Source of the DNA: CAYVQU01 sp964453155
GTDB taxonomy: Bacteria > Chloroflexota > Anaerolineae > Anaerolineales > UBA11858
Direction: 5' to 3'
Assembly: GCA_964453155.1 (NCBI GenBank)
Contig: CAYVQU010000075.1
Span: 1-24,220 of the forward strand
Length of the DNA stretch: 24,220 nt
Position numbers and translations under genes: made by a program. The notes beneath the pieces were generated by a model. The model was not told the origin of the DNA. It was given only the letters and a program-made list of their open reading frames with translations, and did no database searches. Of the stretch, positions 12,687-19,989 are shown one piece after another (the stretch's first letter is position 1; the number at the start of each line of letters is the position of its first letter).

Positions 12687-13244
12687 ATGCTCAACGATGT
12701 ATACGCAGAAGCAAAATCAAGAATGAATGGGGCCATCCAGGCCTTAGAGGAGGACTTAGCCGGGATCCGGACTGGACGAGCAAACCCCGCATTGGTTGAG
12801 AAAATGCAAGTGGAATATTATGGCGCGCCAACTCCCTTGCAACAATTGGCCAGCATCGGGGTTCCCGAACCACGCCAGCTACTCATCCGGCCTTTTGACC
12901 CCAGCACGTTAAAAGATGTTGAACGGGCAATTTTGTCATCCGATTTGGGGCTAACCCCGAATAGTGATGGTAAGGCTATTCGCTTAAACTTGCCACCTCT
13001 GACCGAAGAACGCCGTCGGGAATTGGTTCGGATGGTTAAAAATCGGGCTGAAGAGGCCCGAGTGGCCGTCCGCAACGTCCGGCGGGACAGCATAAAAGAT
13101 CTGCGCGAATTTGAATCCGAAAAGATGATCACTGAAGATGATCTAAAACTTGGTGAGGATGAACTGCAGAAAATTACCGACGAATATGTTGAAAAAATTA
13201 ACGACATTGGCGAACGCAAAGAGACCGAGGTGATGGAAGTCTAA
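12687..13244 (+). CDS. frr: Ribosome recycling factor
   Basis: Splits post-termination ribosomes together with EF-G. 185 residues, exactly the family size. Typical segments: LEEDLAGIRTGRANPALVEK near residues 20-40, YYGAPTPLQQLASIGVPEPR, IRPFDPSTLKDVERAI, LGLTPNSDGKAIRLNLPPLTEERR, then the long helical arm VRMVKNRAEEARVAVRNVRR ending in QKITDEYVEKINDI. The RBS AAAGGAG lies upstream of the ATG. It has probably its own promoter, since a terminator-like hairpin ends pyrH, but the candidate hexamers in 12600-12660 are poor. The stop codon TAA is the first three bases of two-hairpin element copy B. Confidence 0.97.
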   Translation: MLNDVYAEAKSRMNGAIQALEEDLAGIRTGRANPALVEKMQVEYYGAPTPLQQLASIGVPEPRQLLIRPFDPSTLKDVERAILSSDLGLTPNSDGKAIRLNLPPLTEERRRELVRMVKNRAEEARVAVRNVRRDSIKDLREFESEKMITEDDLKLGEDELQKITDEYVEKINDIGERKETEVMEV

Positions 13245-13350
13245 GTGTTGTGCGGTTGGTGAGCAGCTTACAGACTAGCAATTTAACCGCACAACCTTGG
13301 CAGATACCGGTTTAAACTCCATTTTTGGCCAAATTATTTCCGGTATCTGC
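13242..13350 (+). repeat. Two-hairpin 3'-end element, copy B
   Basis: Begins with the frr stop: TAAGTGTTGTGCGGTT. Hairpin 1 arms GTTGTGCGGT (13247-13256) and ACCGCACAAC (13286-13295) are separated by 29 nt. A 4-nt linker cttg follows. Hairpin 2 arms GCAGATACCGG (13300-13310) and CCGGTATCTGC (13340-13350) are separated by 29 nt. It fills most of the frr-uppS spacer. Confidence 0.82.
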
Positions 13351-13377
13351 GGAAATTAGAGATTATTAGGAAACAGA

Positions 13378-14109
13378 ATGAATTCAAGCGAAGAAAAATC
13401 CCTGCCAGCCAAAATTCCGCGGCATATTGCGATTATTATGGATGGCAATGGCCGTTGGGCAGTTTCTCGAGGCAGACCTCGGCTGGCAGGGCATCGAGCA
13501 GGAACAGAAAATTTACGCCAGATCATCGAGGCCTGTGTTGAATTTGGGGTTGAATATCTCACAATATACGCCTTTTCCACCGAGAATTGGGGCCGGCCGG
13601 TTGAAGAAGTGCGCGGTCTGATGCGGATTTTGGAGGATGTTCTCGATCGGGAGTTACCCAAACTGCATAAGAATGGGGTCAAACTACGCCACATTGGCCG
13701 TTTAGACCGCCTCAAACCATCTTTGAAACAAAAAGTTTTAGACGGAATTGAACTCACTAAAAACAACAATCGGTTAAAACTCAACGTGGCCTTTAATTAC
13801 GGTGGCCGCGATGAAATCGTATGGGCCATTCGAAAAATAATCGAATCGGGTGTTGCCCCAGATGAAGTCACCGACGAATTGGTGAGTCAATATTTATTCA
13901 CGGCCGGAGTACCCGACCCTGATTTAATCATCCGTACTTCCGGAGAATTGCGCGGTAGTAATTTTTTGATCTGGCAAGGGGCCTATGCTGAATGGTATTT
14001 CCCAACTCCTTACTGGCCAGATTTCGATAAAGAAGAACTCCGCAAAGCGCTCCACGAATATGCCAGCCGCGACAGACGCTACGGCGGCGTAAAAACCCCA
14101 CAAAAATAA
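13378..14109 (+). CDS. uppS: Undecaprenyl pyrophosphate synthase (cis-prenyltransferase)
   Basis: Condenses isopentenyl diphosphate onto farnesyl diphosphate to build the lipid carrier for cell-wall and polysaccharide synthesis; cytoplasmic, membrane-associated. 243 residues. Family motifs: HIAIIMDGNGRWA (catalytic Asp D22), the RLAGHRAGTENLRQ region, LTIYAFSTENWGRP, and RTSGELRGSNFLIWQGAYAEWYF (substrate-binding arginines, and a Glu conserved for Mg2+). The RBS is a modest TTAGGA, about eight bases from the ATG. It lies just downstream of element B, so expression from the frr transcript would have to pass that element. cdsA follows after 11 bp. Confidence 0.96.
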   Translation: MNSSEEKSLPAKIPRHIAIIMDGNGRWAVSRGRPRLAGHRAGTENLRQIIEACVEFGVEYLTIYAFSTENWGRPVEEVRGLMRILEDVLDRELPKLHKNGVKLRHIGRLDRLKPSLKQKVLDGIELTKNNNRLKLNVAFNYGGRDEIVWAIRKIIESGVAPDEVTDELVSQYLFTAGVPDPDLIIRTSGELRGSNFLIWQGAYAEWYFPTPYWPDFDKEELRKALHEYASRDRRYGGVKTPQK

Positions 14110-14120
14110 TTGAGTCGAAT

Positions 14121-14939
14121 ATGCTAAAACAACGCGTTTTGGTCGTCGCGGTTTTACTCCCAATTGGATTTGGATTTATTTATCTTGGCGGTTACTATTT
14201 CCTGGCTTTTATGTCGGTAATTTTCGGGCTGGCGGCCTGGGAATATGCCAAATTATTCAAAAGTGGTGGCTTCGAACCTAAGCGAACCATCGTTGTCATC
14301 GGAACCCTGGCCATCGTAATTGGCCGCGGCCTCAACGGATTTGAAAGCGCTGATTGGATTTTAGGATTCTTCATATTAGGGGCAATGCTCTATCATATGA
14401 TCGAATATGAGCGCGGTCGTGATCATGCTGGTTCGGATTTTGCGATCACAATTTCAGGGGCGTTGTATATCGGTTGGCTGGGCGCATACATGATCTCCCT
14501 ACGGAACCTACCCAATGGAATGTGGTGGTTCCTGATTGCGATGCCCAGCCTGTGGGCCGCGGATTCAGGGGCCTACTTCTACGGCCGTAAGTTCGGCAAA
14601 CATAAACTCAGCCCCCGGCTTAGCCCCAAAAAATCTTGGGAGGGCTATATCGCGGGGATATTTGCCGGAATACTGATCGGAGCCTTATTTGCCTGGTGGT
14701 TAGGAGGGCTGGCTGGTCCCAGTGCCGGGATCACACCCCTGCATGGGGCCATTTTGGGGCTGGTACTCTCGATCTTCCCGACTTTGGGCGATCTTGGCGA
14801 AAGCATGATCAAGCGCCAGGTGGGTGTCAAAGACTCGAGCAACCTGCTCCCCGGTCATGGCGGCATGTTCGACCGCATCGACTCCTGGTTGTGGGGCGCC
14901 ATGCTGAGCTACTACCTGATAACCTGGTTTTTTATATAA
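14121..14939 (+). CDS. cdsA: Phosphatidate cytidylyltransferase (CDP-diglyceride synthase)
   Basis: Integral membrane enzyme making CDP-diacylglycerol from phosphatidic acid and CTP. 272 residues with about eight hydrophobic segments; the first (6-22) and second (27-40) are clear. Motifs: LWAADSGAYFYGRKFGKHK, LSPKKSWEGYIAG, and the signature SMIKRQVGVKDSSNLLPGHGGMFDRID near the C-terminus, here read as SMIKRQVGVKDSSN followed by LLPGHGGMFDRID, fitting the Prosite-type pattern SxxKRx4KDx with HGGxxDRxD. The RBS is not strong (GAGTCGAAT); coupling to uppS is likely since only 11 bp separate them. In many bacteria dxr follows cdsA; here it does not, and glpX comes next after a terminator. Confidence 0.95.
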   Translation: MLKQRVLVVAVLLPIGFGFIYLGGYYFLAFMSVIFGLAAWEYAKLFKSGGFEPKRTIVVIGTLAIVIGRGLNGFESADWILGFFILGAMLYHMIEYERGRDHAGSDFAITISGALYIGWLGAYMISLRNLPNGMWWFLIAMPSLWAADSGAYFYGRKFGKHKLSPRLSPKKSWEGYIAGIFAGILIGALFAWWLGGLAGPSAGITPLHGAILGLVLSIFPTLGDLGESMIKRQVGVKDSSNLLPGHGGMFDRIDSWLWGAMLSYYLITWFFI

Positions 14940-14949
14940 GTTTGTACTA

Positions 14950-14978
14950 CCCCGGTGATGTTTACCGGGGATTTTTTA
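14950..14978 (+). terminator. Terminator after cdsA
   Basis: CCCCGGT (14950-14956) / ACCGGGG (14964-14970), loop gatgttt, then ATTTTTT. The RBS TTAGGAG of glpX follows eight bases after the T-run. Confidence 0.88.
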
Positions 14979-14998
14979 TCTAACTTAGGAGAAAAAAC

Positions 14999-15982
14999 AT
15001 GAATAGTCGACCGAGTCGCAACCTGGCATTGGAATTGGTACGGGTGACAGAAGCCGCAGCTTTATCGGCTGCTCGTTTCATGGGCCGCGGGCAGAAAGAA
15101 GCCGCCGATAAAGCCGCGGTGGATGCTATGCGGTTGGTACTCAATTCGATCGAAATGGAAGCGGTCGTGGTCATTGGGGAAGGCGAAAAAGATGAGGCTC
15201 CGATGTTGTTCAATGGTGAAAAACTCGGGACAGGCGATCCCCCCGCAGTGGATATCGCTGTGGATCCCATCGATGGTACTCGCCCGCTGGCCAATGGGTT
15301 TATCAATTCGATCGCTACAGTGGCAATTGCACCGCGCGGTACGATGTTTGATCCTGGCCCCTTCATGTACATGCATAAAATTGCGGTTGGTCCAGATGCT
15401 GTTGGGATGATCGATATTATGGCCCCTACCGACGTCAATCTAAGGCGAGTAGCCCGCATCAAAAACATGAAAATTAACGACCTGACGGTGGTTGTCCTCG
15501 ATCGCCCGCGGCATGAAAGTTTGATAAAAGAAATTCGAGAATGTGGCGCCCGAATTCGATTGATCCCTGATGGGGATGTCGCCGGCGCCATGATGACTTG
15601 CTGGCCCGATGCCGGGGTTGACGTACTTATGGGTATTGGCGGTACGCCCGAAGGTGTATTGGCAGCCTGTGCTTTACAGGGAATGGGCGGAGAAATTCAA
15701 GGCAAACTTTTCGCCCGGAATGATGAAGAATTAGCTGCCGGTATCGAGATGGGCTACGACTTTAACAAAGTCATCACCATGGATGATCTAGTTTCATCTG
15801 AAGATGTTTTCTTCGCGGCAACCGGGATCACCGACGGGGCCCTCCTCGACGGGATCAAATACTACAGCCACGGTGCTCGCACCGACAGCATCATCATCCG
15901 CGGTATTACTGGCACAGTCCGCGAAATCGTCGGCCGCCACAATTTCGATAAGCTCAACCCGGTCAGCCAAATCGAATATTAA
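14999..15982 (+). CDS. glpX: Fructose-1,6-bisphosphatase class II (GlpX family)
   Basis: Dephosphorylates fructose-1,6-bisphosphate in gluconeogenesis; members in phototrophs may also act on sedoheptulose-1,7-bisphosphate. 327 residues, normal. Motifs: RNLALELVRVTEAAALSAAR (N-terminal helix), IGEGEKDEAPML (59-70, E61 and others for metal), DIAVDPIDGTRPLANG (85-100; D89, D92), DLTVVVLDRPRHE, LIPDGDVAGAM and GIGGTPEGVLAACAL. These are the lithium-sensitive phosphatase-fold landmarks of GlpX. RBS TTAGGAG is at about 14985-14991. The gene sits between the cdsA terminator and the metK riboswitch; no separate promoter was seen between the terminator and its start. Confidence 0.95.
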   Translation: MNSRPSRNLALELVRVTEAAALSAARFMGRGQKEAADKAAVDAMRLVLNSIEMEAVVVIGEGEKDEAPMLFNGEKLGTGDPPAVDIAVDPIDGTRPLANGFINSIATVAIAPRGTMFDPGPFMYMHKIAVGPDAVGMIDIMAPTDVNLRRVARIKNMKINDLTVVVLDRPRHESLIKEIRECGARIRLIPDGDVAGAMMTCWPDAGVDVLMGIGGTPEGVLAACALQGMGGEIQGKLFARNDEELAAGIEMGYDFNKVITMDDLVSSEDVFFAATGITDGALLDGIKYYSHGARTDSIIIRGITGTVREIVGRHNFDKLNPVSQIEY

Positions 15983-15994
15983 AGGATGAATCAT

Positions 15995-16047
15995 TTGAAA
16001 TTGAGCTAGCCCGATCAATAAATCAGGCCGTTGACGCCCAATTTCAA
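15995..16047. repeat. Inverted repeat overlapping the metK promoter
   Basis: TTGAAATTG (15995-16003) and CAATTTCAA (16039-16047); inside, GCC-c-GAT and ATC-a-GGC also pair. The right arm lies in the -35/-10 spacer of the metK promoter. It could end the glpX message (no T-run) or bind a regulator. Confidence 0.5.
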
Positions 16048-16059
16048 GCATGGTATCAT
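16031..16059 (+). promoter_or_regulatory. metK promoter
   Basis: TTGACG (16031-16036), 17-bp spacer, TATCAT (16054-16059): 5/6 at each hexamer. Transcription would start near 16066, shortly before the riboswitch. Confidence 0.8.
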
Positions 16060-16087
16060 CCCGCCACAATTTAATAAACCCTGAACG

Positions 16088-16251
<164 letters not shown>

Positions 16252-16270
16252 GGCGTGACTGCATTTTGCG

Positions 16271-16308
16271 TGGCCCTTTCTGAGTGTGAGAAGGGCCATT
16301 TTTTATTT
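16271..16308 (+). terminator. metK leader: SAM riboswitch expression-platform terminator
   Basis: TGGCCCTTTCT (16271-16281) / AGAAGGGCCA (16289-16298), then TTTTTTATTTT. Its left arm GCCCTTTC (16273-16280) can instead pair with GAGAGGGC (16247-16254), eight pairs with one wobble, to form the antiterminator. Confidence 0.93.
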
Positions 16309-16327
16309 TACTTGGAGGTAAAACTCA

Positions 16328-17539
16328 ATGACTTCAACTTTTATGACTGCACCCAGCTTGATGTTCACGTCTGAATCCGTGACTGAGGGACACCCTGACA
16401 AGATGTGTGATCAGATTAGTGATGCGGTTCTCGACGCCTGCTTGGAACAGGACCCGTATTCACGCGTGGCCTGTGAAACGGCCACGAAAACCGGTTATGT
16501 GATGCTCCTGGGTGAGATCACCACCAAAGCCTTCGTCAATTTTGACGAATTGGTCCGCAAAGTCGTGACCGATATTGGTTATGACCGGGCCAAAAAAGGT
16601 TTCGATGGCAACACTTGCGGTGTTCTATCCGCGATTGCCAGCCAAAGCCCTGATATCGATATGGGCGTCAGCAAAGCCTTAGAAACCAAAGAAGGTAATG
16701 TTTCTGAAGAAGAAATCAACACAATTGGTGCCGGTGATCAGGGCATGATGTTTGGCTATGCCTGTAACGAAACCGAGGCTCTGATGCCGATGCCCATCTA
16801 CCTGGCCCACAAACTGACCCTGAAGCTGGCCGAAGTCCGCAAGAATGGCACCCTCCCCTGGGTCCGCCCAGATGGCAAGAGCCAGGTTACGGTGGAATAC
16901 GCTTTTGGCCAACCCAAACGGATCGATACCGTTTTGATCAGCACTCAGCATGATCCCGATGTCACCGCCGAAGAAATTCGGGCCGGTTTGGTCGAACACG
17001 TCATCAACCCGGTGCTCCCCACGGAGATGGTCGATGACGAACTTAAAATTTTCACCAACCCCACCGGCCGCTTCGTTATTGGTGGTCCCCAGGGTGATGC
17101 CGGCGTGACTGGTCGCAAGATTATTGTTGATACCTACGGTGGTATGGGTCGCCACGGTGGTGGGGCTTTCTCTGGGAAAGATGCTACCAAAGTAGACCGC
17201 TCCGCAGCTTACGCCTCCCGGTGGGCTGCCAAGAACGTGGTCGCCGCCGGGCTGGCCGACCGTTGTGAAATCCAGGTGGCCTACGCCATTGGTGTCGCTC
17301 ACCCCCTGAGCGTCAATGTTGAGACCTTCGGGACCGGCAAAATTGCCGATGACAAAATCGCCGAATTGATCAATGAACACTTCGACCTGCGTCCCGGTGC
17401 GATCATTCGTGATTTGGGCCTGCGCAAACCGATCTTTCGCCAAGTGGCCGCTTACGGCCACTTCGGCCGTGATGATCTTGATCTCGCATGGGAACGGACA
17501 GATAAAGCTGAGGCCTTGAAGGCCGCGGCCGGTTTGTAG
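16328..17539 (+). CDS. metK: S-adenosylmethionine synthetase
   Basis: Makes SAM from methionine and ATP; cytoplasmic homotetramer. 403 residues, close to the usual 385-400. Motifs: FTSESVTEGHPDKMCDQISD (N-terminal, ATP and Mg2+ contacts), GAGDQGMMFGYA (signature 1), and GGGAFSGKDATKVDRSAAY (P-loop-like signature 2). The RBS TTGGAGGT (about 16312-16319) precedes the ATG; the extra residues MTSTFMTAPSL before the family's usual start may be real, as M6 lacks its own RBS. It is controlled by the SAM-I riboswitch directly upstream and ends at a strong terminator. Confidence 0.98.
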   Translation: MTSTFMTAPSLMFTSESVTEGHPDKMCDQISDAVLDACLEQDPYSRVACETATKTGYVMLLGEITTKAFVNFDELVRKVVTDIGYDRAKKGFDGNTCGVLSAIASQSPDIDMGVSKALETKEGNVSEEEINTIGAGDQGMMFGYACNETEALMPMPIYLAHKLTLKLAEVRKNGTLPWVRPDGKSQVTVEYAFGQPKRIDTVLISTQHDPDVTAEEIRAGLVEHVINPVLPTEMVDDELKIFTNPTGRFVIGGPQGDAGVTGRKIIVDTYGGMGRHGGGAFSGKDATKVDRSAAYASRWAAKNVVAAGLADRCEIQVAYAIGVAHPLSVNVETFGTGKIADDKIAELINEHFDLRPGAIIRDLGLRKPIFRQVAAYGHFGRDDLDLAWERTDKAEALKAAAGL

Positions 17540-17555
17540 TTCTCCTTAAAAAACG

Positions 17556-17584
17556 AAGGGCGTCCAATCGGACGCCCTTTTTTA
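17556..17584. terminator. Bidirectional terminator after metK
   Basis: AAGGGCGTCC (17556-17565) / GGACGCCCTT (17570-17579), loop aatc, T-run to the right and A-run to the left. It serves metK (+) and the convergent lipoprotein gene (-). Confidence 0.93.
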
Positions 17585-17607
17585 TTCTCCCTGACTTTAA
17601 CAGAAAT

Positions 17608-18384
17608 CTATTCTTGAGACCAGACAGGCGCTTCTAAAATCGTTCCCATCGATTCGGCGGCCGTGCCCATAATGACCATTTTCGTTGCGGGGGTTAGATC
17701 AGATTTGGTCACCGTAATAAAGGTTTCAGGAGTTGCGTAAACATCCCACCGTTCGGCGGCCAGTTTCATAGCGTTCATATTACTGTTGCCATGGGCAGGG
17801 ATGATCAATCGAGGCTGCAATTGATCCATCAGGTTGAAGCCCTTGGCGTTGTTGTGATCCATTTGGCTAAAGGAATTGACAAACTGGGAAATGGCAATAT
17901 CAATTTCGCCCAAGATATCTAATTGCTGAGTGGTTAATTCTTCCTGGCCGATATCCCCAAAATGGGCGATGCGAAACTCCCCCATCTCCACCAAAAAGAT
18001 ATAATTGCTGCCACCAGAGGGTAGGAATTCATCATTCCCGTAGGCGGTATGAGTGGCCGCAATCCCCTTGATTGAAATCTCATCCTGCGTTATTTCGCCT
18101 GCCGCGATATAAAGTTGCTGTCCCGGAAAAGTGTCCAGAAAGCCTTGCTGAATATGGTCGGGATGGGCATGGGTAGTTAGCAGAATATCACTTTCAGTGG
18201 GAGGTGTCGTCAGCAAACTTGAATCATAGACATCAATGAATACCCGGCTGCCGTTGCCAATGTTCAATTCGACCTGAGCATTTTCATAATAATGGAGGGT
18301 TAGTTCAGCCGGTTGGGATTGGCAGGCACTAAGAATACTACTAATTGCCAATAAAACAAGTAAAGATGGTAATCTGATTTTCAT
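17608..18384 (-). CDS. Metallo-beta-lactamase-fold lipoprotein (UlaG-like)
   Basis: 258 residues. The start at 18384 is chosen because GGAG lies seven bases upstream and it gives a complete lipoprotein signal peptide (KIR, hydrophobic stretch, lipobox LSAC with C21); an in-frame opening 120 bases earlier runs into the SDR gene's end. The mature protein has the metal-binding motif THAHPDH (71-77: H72, H74, D76, H77), H141 and D144 in AHFGDIG, and H198 in PAHGN, as in the MBL-fold hydrolases of the UlaG/beta-lactamase-like group. Being lipidated, it likely acts outside the cell membrane. The substrate is not known. It starts 28 bp after the SDR stop, so the two are probably co-transcribed. Confidence 0.88.
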   Translation of the reverse strand: MKIRLPSLLVLLAISSILSACQSQPAELTLHYYENAQVELNIGNGSRVFIDVYDSSLLTTPPTESDILLTTHAHPDHIQQGFLDTFPGQQLYIAAGEITQDEISIKGIAATHTAYGNDEFLPSGGSNYIFLVEMGEFRIAHFGDIGQEELTTQQLDILGEIDIAISQFVNSFSQMDHNNAKGFNLMDQLQPRLIIPAHGNSNMNAMKLAAERWDVYATPETFITVTKSDLTPATKMVIMGTAAESMGTILEAPVWSQE

Positions 18385-18412
18385 TGTAATCTCCGTTGAG
18401 GATTGACCAATT

Positions 18413-19231
18413 CTATACAAAAGGTATTTGGCTAAAAATGGTGTTGAGAATTTGTGGATATTTATTGGGGAATAGTTTCCTAATTGTGTAGACAATTTTA
18501 GCATCAGCTCCCAGAATTAAGCGATTGCGTTTGCGCAAGATTCCCCTCAAAATGCGCTGCGCAGCTTTTTCTGGGGAAAGTAATGCTACTTGGGTAAAAG
18601 CCTGATGGGCTTCTTCTTGTTGGTGAGCATTAATATTGGGGGCATTTTTGATGAGATTGGTTTTAATACCCCCAGGATGTACGACCATGAAGTGTAAATT
18701 GGTATGGGCATATTCCATCCCCAGGCTTTCGGATAACGCCCGCACTGCGAATTTACTCATCGCATAAGGCGCATAACCGGTGAGACCAATCAAACCTGCC
18801 AGACTCGAAATCGTGACGATGCTGGCCGCTGGGCGGGACTTGAGATAAGGCAAAAATGCGCGGGTTCCATTGTAAACGCCCCACATGTTCACATTGATCA
18901 CTTGGGTAAACTGCTCATCTAAAATTGAATCAAACGGAGTCGGTGTCAGGGTGATCCCGGCATTGTTAATCAAGATGTCCACAGTCTTATGCTTTTGGAT
19001 TACGGCGGAGGCTAATGCCGCCATCTGGGCCCGATCGCCGACATCTGTTTGGTGGAGGCTAGTTACAAGTTCTGCGTTTGGTAACAAATCCTGGGTTGAC
19101 TGTAACCCTTCAAAATCCAGATCACTTAATGCCAGATGCGCACCGGCTTGATTAAGGGCCAATGCTAAACTCCGGCCTAATCCAGATCCTGCACCGGTAA
19201 TGACGGCAGTTGAATTGCGGAATGATTTCAT
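18413..19231 (-). CDS. Short-chain dehydrogenase/reductase
   Basis: 272 residues, classical SDR size. Rossmann motif TGAGSGLG (12-19), NNAG (89-92), catalytic S142/S143 in TISSLAG, and YxxxK with Y156 and K160 (APYAMSKFA). DLDF near 37-40 suggests which cofactor is bound: an acidic residue at the end of beta-2 usually favours NAD(H) over NADP(H) (family knowledge, not proven here). The C-terminal 60 residues are a basic, helical extension (ILRGILRKRNRLILGADAK) like that of lipid- or steroid-type SDRs. No Shine-Dalgarno sequence is visible before the ATG; TAGAAT lies five bases upstream. A hairpin separates it from trxA. Confidence 0.92.
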   Translation of the reverse strand: MKSFRNSTAVITGAGSGLGRSLALALNQAGAHLALSDLDFEGLQSTQDLLPNAELVTSLHQTDVGDRAQMAALASAVIQKHKTVDILINNAGITLTPTPFDSILDEQFTQVINVNMWGVYNGTRAFLPYLKSRPAASIVTISSLAGLIGLTGYAPYAMSKFAVRALSESLGMEYAHTNLHFMVVHPGGIKTNLIKNAPNINAHQQEEAHQAFTQVALLSPEKAAQRILRGILRKRNRLILGADAKIVYTIRKLFPNKYPQILNTIFSQIPFV

Positions 19232-19248
19232 GGTTTATTCTAGCGCGC

Positions 19249-19278
19249 AAAGGAGTGGGCCAACAGTCCCACTCCTTT
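19249..19278. repeat. Perfect 11-bp inverted repeat between trxA and the SDR gene
   Basis: AAAGGAGTGGG (19249-19259) / CCCACTCCTTT (19268-19278), loop of 8. No long T-run follows on the minus strand (only CCTTT), so it would be a weak terminator for trxA at best. Confidence 0.6.
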
Positions 19279-19299
19279 ACAATTTTTGCAATTTAGGAT

Positions 19300-19623
19300 T
19301 TATATAAACGCGGCAAATTTTTTCTCAATGCGTTTCTTTGGTAAAAATCCCGTTAAACGTTCTTTGGGTTCGCCATCCACAAAGAGCATCAGGGTTGGCA
19401 CGCTCATGACCTGGTACTGCATGGCGATATTGGCATTATGATCGACATCCAGTTTAACGACTTTAGCCCGATCTTGCCATTCGGCAGCCAATTCCTTGAC
19501 CACCGGTTCGAGCATTTTGCAGGGTCCACACCAGACGGCTGTGAAATCCACCAAGACAGGTTGAGAGGCCTCTAGAACCTCGGTTTGAAATGTATCTTCG
19601 GTAATATAATCTAGTTCACTCAT
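19300..19623 (-). CDS. trxA: Thioredoxin
   Basis: Small cytoplasmic disulfide reductase, 107 residues. Active site WCGPC at 31-35 with the canonical pair C32/C35, cis-proline in SVPTLMLF (P76), and the buried Asp equivalent D26 in VLVDF. The typical ending is GFLPKKRIEKK instead of the common G...K..L. The RBS TAGGAG is six bases before the ATG. A weak promoter candidate lies upstream on the minus strand (TTGGGC, 17 bp, TAAAAT). Divergent from the tRNA-Lys gene; followed on the same strand by an SDR and an MBL-fold lipoprotein, with no clear functional link. Confidence 0.96.
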   Translation of the reverse strand: MSELDYITEDTFQTEVLEASQPVLVDFTAVWCGPCKMLEPVVKELAAEWQDRAKVVKLDVDHNANIAMQYQVMSVPTLMLFVDGEPKERLTGFLPKKRIEKKFAAFI

Positions 19624-19724
19624 TTTAATCTCCTACCCCTTAGAGGGTATTTTAGGGCCTGATCTTACCACGCCCAATCGCCAAGATAGTAATCATTTGA
19701 ACATGAAAAGTCAAGGTTTTCGCG

Positions 19725-19753
19725 TTGACTTTCGCTCCAGCCCATGATAAAAT
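19725..19753 (+). promoter_or_regulatory. tRNA-Lys promoter
   Basis: TTGACT (19725-19730), 17-bp spacer, TAAAAT (19748-19753), 5/6 at each hexamer. It lies 14 bp before the tRNA 5' end. It may also supply transcripts for guaB by read-through. Confidence 0.82.
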
Positions 19754-19766
19754 CCGCTCCGCACAA

Positions 19767-19838
19767 GGGCGTGTAGCTCAATGGCAGAGCAGTGGCCTTT
19801 TAAGCCATTGGTTGTAGGTTCGAGTCCTACCACGCTCA
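19767..19838 (+). tRNA. tRNA-Lys (anticodon UUU)
   Basis: All arms close: acceptor GGGCGTG / CACGCTC (one G-T), D stem GCTC/GAGC, anticodon stem GTGGC/GCCAT with loop CTTTTAA (anticodon TTT), T arm GTAGG-TTCGAGT-CCTAC, discriminator A. The 3' CCA is not encoded, so CCA addition is needed. Confidence 0.97.
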
Positions 19839-19844
19839 CTTTAG

Positions 19845-19876
19845 AAGGGTCATCTTAATGATGATCCTTTTATTTT
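19845..19876 (+). terminator. Terminator after tRNA-Lys
   Basis: AAGGGTCATC (19845-19854) / GATGATCCTT (19860-19869) with one wobble, then TTATTTT. It separates the tRNA from the guaB leader. Confidence 0.8.
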
Positions 19877-19890
19877 GCCTGCTCACGGCA

Positions 19891-19966
19891 GATACCGACA
19901 GCCTCCGTTGCCTGATACCGCAACTGGGGCTGTTTAAGCGTAATCCTGGCACTTTCAGCGGTATCA
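19891..19966 (+). promoter_or_regulatory. Structured guaB leader with possible pseudoknot
   Basis: ACAGCCTCCGTTGC (19898-19911) pairs with GCAACTGGGGCTGT (19920-19933) over 14 positions with one wobble and one mismatch. The loop is ctgatacc. Its TGATACC (19913-19919) is complementary to GGTATCA (19960-19966), which lies just before the RBS region. GATACCG at 19891-19897 can compete for the same partner. Regulatory function is inferred from this geometry only. Confidence 0.5.
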
Positions 19967-19989
19967 ACAGTAAGTTAAAGGACGAAAAA

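Noticed and set aside
14980..15591. 203-codon minus-strand frame opposite glpX
   Set aside because: Ser/Thr/Ala-rich complement frame with no motif or RBS.
16679..17461. 260-codon minus-strand frame opposite metK
   Set aside because: Complement of a highly conserved gene; no start signals or recognisable domain.
19891..19966. guaB leader considered as a purine or preQ1 riboswitch
   Set aside because: The conserved three-way-junction core of purine riboswitches is not visible, and the hairpin is too long for preQ1-I; kept only as an unclassified leader.
19858..19989. Upstream start for guaB
   Set aside because: The ATG lies inside the tRNA terminator hairpin and the extra 44 residues are unlike IMPDH.
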